From: Anthopleura xanthogrammica
Lineage: Eukaryota > Cnidaria > Anthozoa > Actiniaria > Actiniidae
Assembly (NCBI GenBank): GCA_964019055.1
Contig: OZ025210.1
Span: forward strand, 6,777,547 to 6,841,546
Reading direction: 5' to 3'
Length of the DNA: 64,000 nucleotides
Part shown: positions 60,154-64,000 of the stretch, piece after piece
Numbering within the stretch: position 1 is the stretch's first letter
How the letters are laid out: each line of letters opens with the position of its first letter
The notes under the pieces: generated by a model
What the model was told of the DNA's origin: nothing
Database searches by the model: none
Seen by the model: the letters and a program-made list of their open reading frames with translations, nothing else
Translations under genes and position numbers: made by a program

Positions 60154-63100
60154 CAACAACAACAAAAAACACTAAAAAAGACAAAACAAAAATAAAATAA
60201 CTGATTAGGGACGCATGCTTTATGGAGGTACACAGCATGCACGCAAGCGCTCTTTCTTTTCAGTGATTCATATCCAGAAGGATGGCCATTTTAACTAGTA
60301 TTGTTTTTTTAATCTTGCCCCCTGTACTGTGTGCAAGGCACGCATTGACAGAACACTCGAGAAGTGGTGAGAAGCACTTCGATCATTTTGTTTTTAAATT
60401 AGGAAGGAGGCCAGGTTCCTTTTCGCTTTCCAGTTCGTTTATTAGACCATAATATACGTGGGCTCAGAGATTGAGATTGTTGTTTAAAAAACCGCTCTAA
60501 AACACGAAAACAAACACGCCGACTCACAACTGAAGATACTTACTCTGCCCTACAAGGAGATATGTTGCACGCTTGAATCCTCTTGGGTTTTCTTTCTTTT
60601 CGTTTACAGACTTCTTCGTTGACAAATGACTTCGTATGGTCAAGCCTTATGCATTCCACTGTTCGGTTCTGAACACCTACAAAAAATATCAAACCATTAG
60701 GATGCTGGCAACGTAGGATTCTAACTAAACTTTGCATAATATAGAGAAATACCGTTGTATCAACAGTGGACTATGATCCAAAGAAAAGATATATAAAGGT
60801 TAGCCTGCAGCAATCCCAATGCTCCTTTCCGTAGTCTTCCCACAATCCCTTATGATCCCAGCGCGAACTCGAGGTCGGGGTAAAATTTGCATAAAAATGT
60901 ATAAAAAATATGCAAATTTTACCCTGACCTCGAGCTCGCGCTGGGATCATAAGGGATTGTGGGAAGACTACGGAAAGGCGCATAAGAATGGAATAACAAT
61001 CTACATGACCGAAATGTTGGTTTATAAATCAAAAGAAACACTAGCCATATAACATCTTTTTTTCACTGATCCAACCGATTATTCGTATAATGTCATAGCA
61101 ATGAAGAAGAGGGCGCGCACATGGAAAATCATGCGTGATGGTATGATCCGTGTGTTATGAAAAGTTTCGATACATTTTTGAACTATTGGATGATTAACTA
61201 GGATATTCACCTCCAGAACACCACTGTGAACATTCACTCCATGATGAAGATTTCCACCCAACTTGGTCAGCAGTTACAATCGACTTGCCAGGCGCGAAGT
61301 ATTGGTAATTGACACCTCTGTTTTGGTGGGCACTTTCGTAACGAACAAACTAGTAAAAAAAGCATCAACAAGAGAATTGAGAAAACATACTCATTGAAGT
61401 GCTACCGGCATGGTCTGAAATGGTCCAAACGATATTTTGCGCGCTCTATTTTAAAATTGGAAAGACCAGCCGGCTTCACATAGAAAATGTAGAAAAGCCC
61501 GTGCATGGAAGTATGTGAAGAAACACCCGTCATTTCAGCTATTTTAGGATCTTTGATTCACCGATCTCCCATCACCTATCACCAATCTCATTTGGCTCCG
61601 ACAACGGTTTTGAAAATAGATATTCACATGGCGCGCGCGCTATTAAGAAGTTTCCCTCTCATATTTATGCTCTCTTGGTATAACTTTATTTGAATGTTTG
61701 CCATGATGAAGAGAGAAAAGCAGCATTGCCTTACCACAAACCGAAGTTCAGTGTTGGTGGGTCCTTTGATATAGTAATATTCTTTTGCTATTGAATATGA
61801 GCTGTGGTACATGACTGTAGTACCTGCTGCATGTATGTTACGGCTGTTGGAAGGAAACTTGAAAAGATACTCTCCCTTGGAATTTTGAATTCCTGGAAAT
61901 TGAAAATAAGTACGCTTAAGATTATGTGTGTATATATATATTAATTTTGATGTGTAAGTGAAGAAATGGAGAAAGATTTTTTTAAAGAAATGGATGAATG
62001 GATGGATGGGCGCATGGATGGATGGATGGATGGGCGCATGGATGGATGATTGGATAGATGGATGGATGGATGATTGATTGATGGATGGACAAATTGGAAA
62101 AAAGAAAAAACGAGAAAAGGAAAAGATTGAATGGAAAACTATATTTTATTGTCAATCTTAGTACAAACCTATCAAGTTGTTATCCTTTGCTTTCTCTGCT
62201 ACATAAACATGTGTAGACCCAATAGGAACAGTAAACATTAGGTCGGATTTCGATACCCCTGGGGGGAAAAACAGTTGGTTTAATTTGTCACTAACTGCAC
62301 CGACTAAGCTCATCCACGAGCCCTACTGTGCGACGCGTGCTATGAGGTCCGTTCACAATAGCTTTTTTTTATAAGCCAACCAGAGATCTTTCTTCTGAAT
62401 AATATAGCGAGTGAGTTCGGTTTGTGATCTTCGACTACTAAACAGGGGATTGCAGTGACAAATGTAGGGGATGATAACAGCCCGTACCTCCCCCCCCCCC
62501 CCCCCCCCTTTGTAGCTTGGAGTTAGTTGGTTGGTTTTGAAACATTTATTTTTGTATGTAAAATGCTAAAAAGGAGCATGTTTTTAATTGTGTGAGCCCC
62601 CGTTATCCAAAATCCACGCATTGGTTGGGTGTGTCCAAGTTTCCTCGCAATATGGTTGGCTAACTTGTAAAAAAAATTCGATCATAGTCAGTAACAGATG
62701 CCGATAATGGAATGCGAATGATTTTTTAAAGCGTATATAAGATAGTAGTGTTATTTTTCATTTTTTTTTTTTAATATATTTTGCTATGATGATTTTCTCT
62801 GGCTTAAGAGCCAATAAGGCACATTCTCTAATAAGATTACTGCTACAGTAACAACTTAAAAAAGTACGCACGTAATGATTAATTCGTTAAAAAGTATGTT
62901 ACCCCATCCTCTGTAGTCCTTGGTGTAAGCGCCCCTTACCACCTTACAAGTGGTTCCATCACCATTGCACTTTCCACATCGATCGAATTTAACACCTGAT
63001 TCCAATATGTTATCACAACCAACATTCTGAAGTGAAATCATGAAATGTCAGTACTACATCAATGTTGAATAAACGCAAACTTAGCATCGTAGCAGTGAAT

Positions 63101-63373
63101 TGCCCGTTGGCATTTGGGTTTTCGCTTGCGCCTTCAAAAATGTGACAGAGAGCCTTGCTACGCAGGCTATTGTGAAAGGCACCGACTGATTATTTTCATT
63201 GATTTGTTAAATAGAAATTTCTAATGATTGAGTTTTAAGAGGTATCTATACCTTACATATCCCCTGTACACAGACATCATTGATTTTAGGAGCGTTGCTA
63301 CACCTTGTACCATCTCTTACTCTTCCCTTTGCGTAAACTGTTGCTCCTGTAATGCATCGTAGTGTACAAGCAT
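57848..63373 (-). CDS. ADAMTS / ADAMTS-like / papilin-type extracellular protein, 5' end outside window
   Basis: Minus strand; nine exons, phases agree: 63252-63373, 62903-63026, 62169-62258, 61735-61892, 61211-61349, 60544-60676, 59746-59956, 58901-59057, 57848-58176; 486 residues of C-terminus. Domain order: end of the Cys-rich region ([18 protein letters not shown]), the junction [20 protein letters not shown] typical of the start of the ADAMTS spacer, spacer ([42 protein letters not shown]), then three TSP1 repeats ([46 protein letters not shown]), and a last exon coding a 108-residue module with four Cys (LGCYRD, DACAR, GECWSGP, QGCYRG). Secreted matrix role expected. The metalloprotease domain, if any, would lie beyond 64000, so protease versus ADAMTSL/papilin cannot be decided. 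Confidence 0.9.
57850..57855 (+). promoter_or_regulatory. Candidate poly(A) signal of channel 2
   Basis: AATAAA about 400 bp past the channel-2 stop, overlapping the last codons of the convergent gene on the other strand. Confidence 0.35.
58353..58815. mobile_element. MITE-like element in the last ADAMTS-like intron
   Basis: 463 bp with inverted ends: TAGAGTGCAAATAATATAAC and GTTATATTATTTGCACTCTA, extending to about 30 bp with CGTGAAATAG/CTATTTCACG. Confidence 0.85.
59110..59383. mobile_element. MITE with CTGTTACACGTTGAAA termini
   Basis: Left CTGTTACACGTTGAAACTTT; right AAAATTTTCAACGTGTAACAG; inner repeats AACAAGTTTCAGAACGAA appear twice. In an intron of the ADAMTS-like gene. Confidence 0.8.
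60101..60153. repeat. (CA)n microsatellite
   Basis: About 26 CA units followed by CAACAA, in an intron of the ADAMTS-like gene. Confidence 0.95.
60822..60981. mobile_element. Long hairpin element in an ADAMTS-like intron
   Basis: Arms of about 70 bp (CTCCTTTCCGTAGTCTTCCC through GGTAAAATTTGCATA, inverse from TATGCAAATTTTACC) with few mismatches around a short AT loop of about 15 bp. Near-identical ORFs on both strands reflect the palindrome. Confidence 0.85.
61988..62086. repeat. (GGAT)n-type tetranucleotide repeat
   Basis: GATGGATG units with GGCGCATG interruptions, in an intron of the ADAMTS-like gene. Confidence 0.85.
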
Positions 63374-64000
63374 CTGCAATCAAGAAAGCATGAAATTTGA
63401 AAGGTTATTGTCGTCCATGGTGTTCCATTTCTCCTCTTTGTGACACCTAGTGTTTTAGCAACACTCCTGACTCTTATGTATTTCTTTTTCGAAAATATGA
63501 TGTCCACACCCAAAAAAAGGTAATACCCAAAAAGCGGCGTTATGAATGGTAAGAAATGTAAGCAAATCAAGTTCTTGTGAGTCTCAGAATTTTTTAGGTT
63601 TCTTGTTACATGTGTCCTCTTTCGTTACACGGCATGGACGTCGACCAATTGTATTCTTGCATTTTATAAATGCTTTTTTGTACTTGATGAGTTTTGTTCT
63701 AGCAAGTGACTGAAATTCAAAGAATTTTCTTGAAAAAATTCCATTCGAAATTTAGCAAATAAATTATCCATTACACTAGTTTTAGTCTTAGTCTTAAAGA
63801 AGTTTTTTTTTTTAACGTTTGAAGGAAAGACTTTTTGGAACGGTTGAAAACGATTATGACGTCAGCGCGCGCGCGTACTCCAAAATTACCCTGCGCGCGC
63901 GTATGCTTTGATCCTTTCATGATCATTTCTATTTCATAACCAGCCAGCCAATCACAACGCGCGTGTATATATCGTAGTTATGTCATAACTGCTGAATTGA
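63374..64000. other. Intron or upstream sequence of the ADAMTS-like gene
   Basis: Follows the acceptor of the most 5' exon visible. No further exon recognised. Two GCGCGCGCG runs occur at about 63866-63900. Confidence 0.5.

Noticed and set aside
60771..61052. Near-identical ORFs on opposite strands, considered as a sense-antisense gene pair
   Set aside because: They are the two arms of a DNA palindrome.

Overview
The window is animal nuclear DNA, most likely from a cnidarian and probably an anthozoan (coral or anemone). It is AT-rich. Its genes are split by many GT-AG introns, conserved metazoan proteins can be followed exon by exon, and introns and intergenic DNA are full of short inverted-repeat elements, tRNA-derived SINEs and microsatellites. 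There are no bacterial operons and no CRISPR array. The cnidarian assignment rests on the style of the gene families and is an inference.

Layout, left to right. (1) 2-2789: an intronless ORF with a DDE-like acidic triad and Cys/His clusters, open to the window edge, followed in another frame by its zinc-finger and C-terminal part (broken copy). (2) 7125-11649 (+): ATG3, the autophagy E2-like enzyme, 12 exons, complete. (3) 14166-22700 (-): DKC1/dyskerin, the pseudouridine synthase of H/ACA RNPs, 17 exons found, one junction unresolved. (4) 22701-33371: about 10.7 kb without a recognised gene; it holds a dead LINE 3' fragment and CT repeats. (5) 33372-40746 (+): a Cys-loop (glycine/GABA-A-like) anion channel subunit, 9 exons. 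(6) 41673-52232: a tandem segmental duplication of about 4.6 and 5.9 kb, each copy with an intact three-exon GPP34 (GOLPH3-like) gene. (7) 52807-57450 (+): a second Cys-loop channel subunit, 11 exons, with a triplicated mini-exon in its M3-M4 loop and a roughly 415 bp heptanucleotide array between two of the copies. (8) 57848-63373 (-): the 3' part of an ADAMTS/ADAMTS-like/papilin-type gene (Cys-rich, spacer, three TSP1 repeats, extra C-terminal Cys module), converging on the channel gene.

The genes do not form one pathway. ATG3 and dyskerin are housekeeping genes. The right half is a lineage-specific cluster in which channel paralogs flank a GPP34 doublet, all on the plus strand. The most interesting points are the GPP34 pair, which lacks recognisable equivalents of the GOLPH3 phosphoinositide-binding residues; the mini-exon triplication in the channel loop; the ADAMTS-like protein with an unusual C-terminal module; and several fold-back element families with copies inside several genes. 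All homology calls were made by eye from translated sequence; no database search was run.
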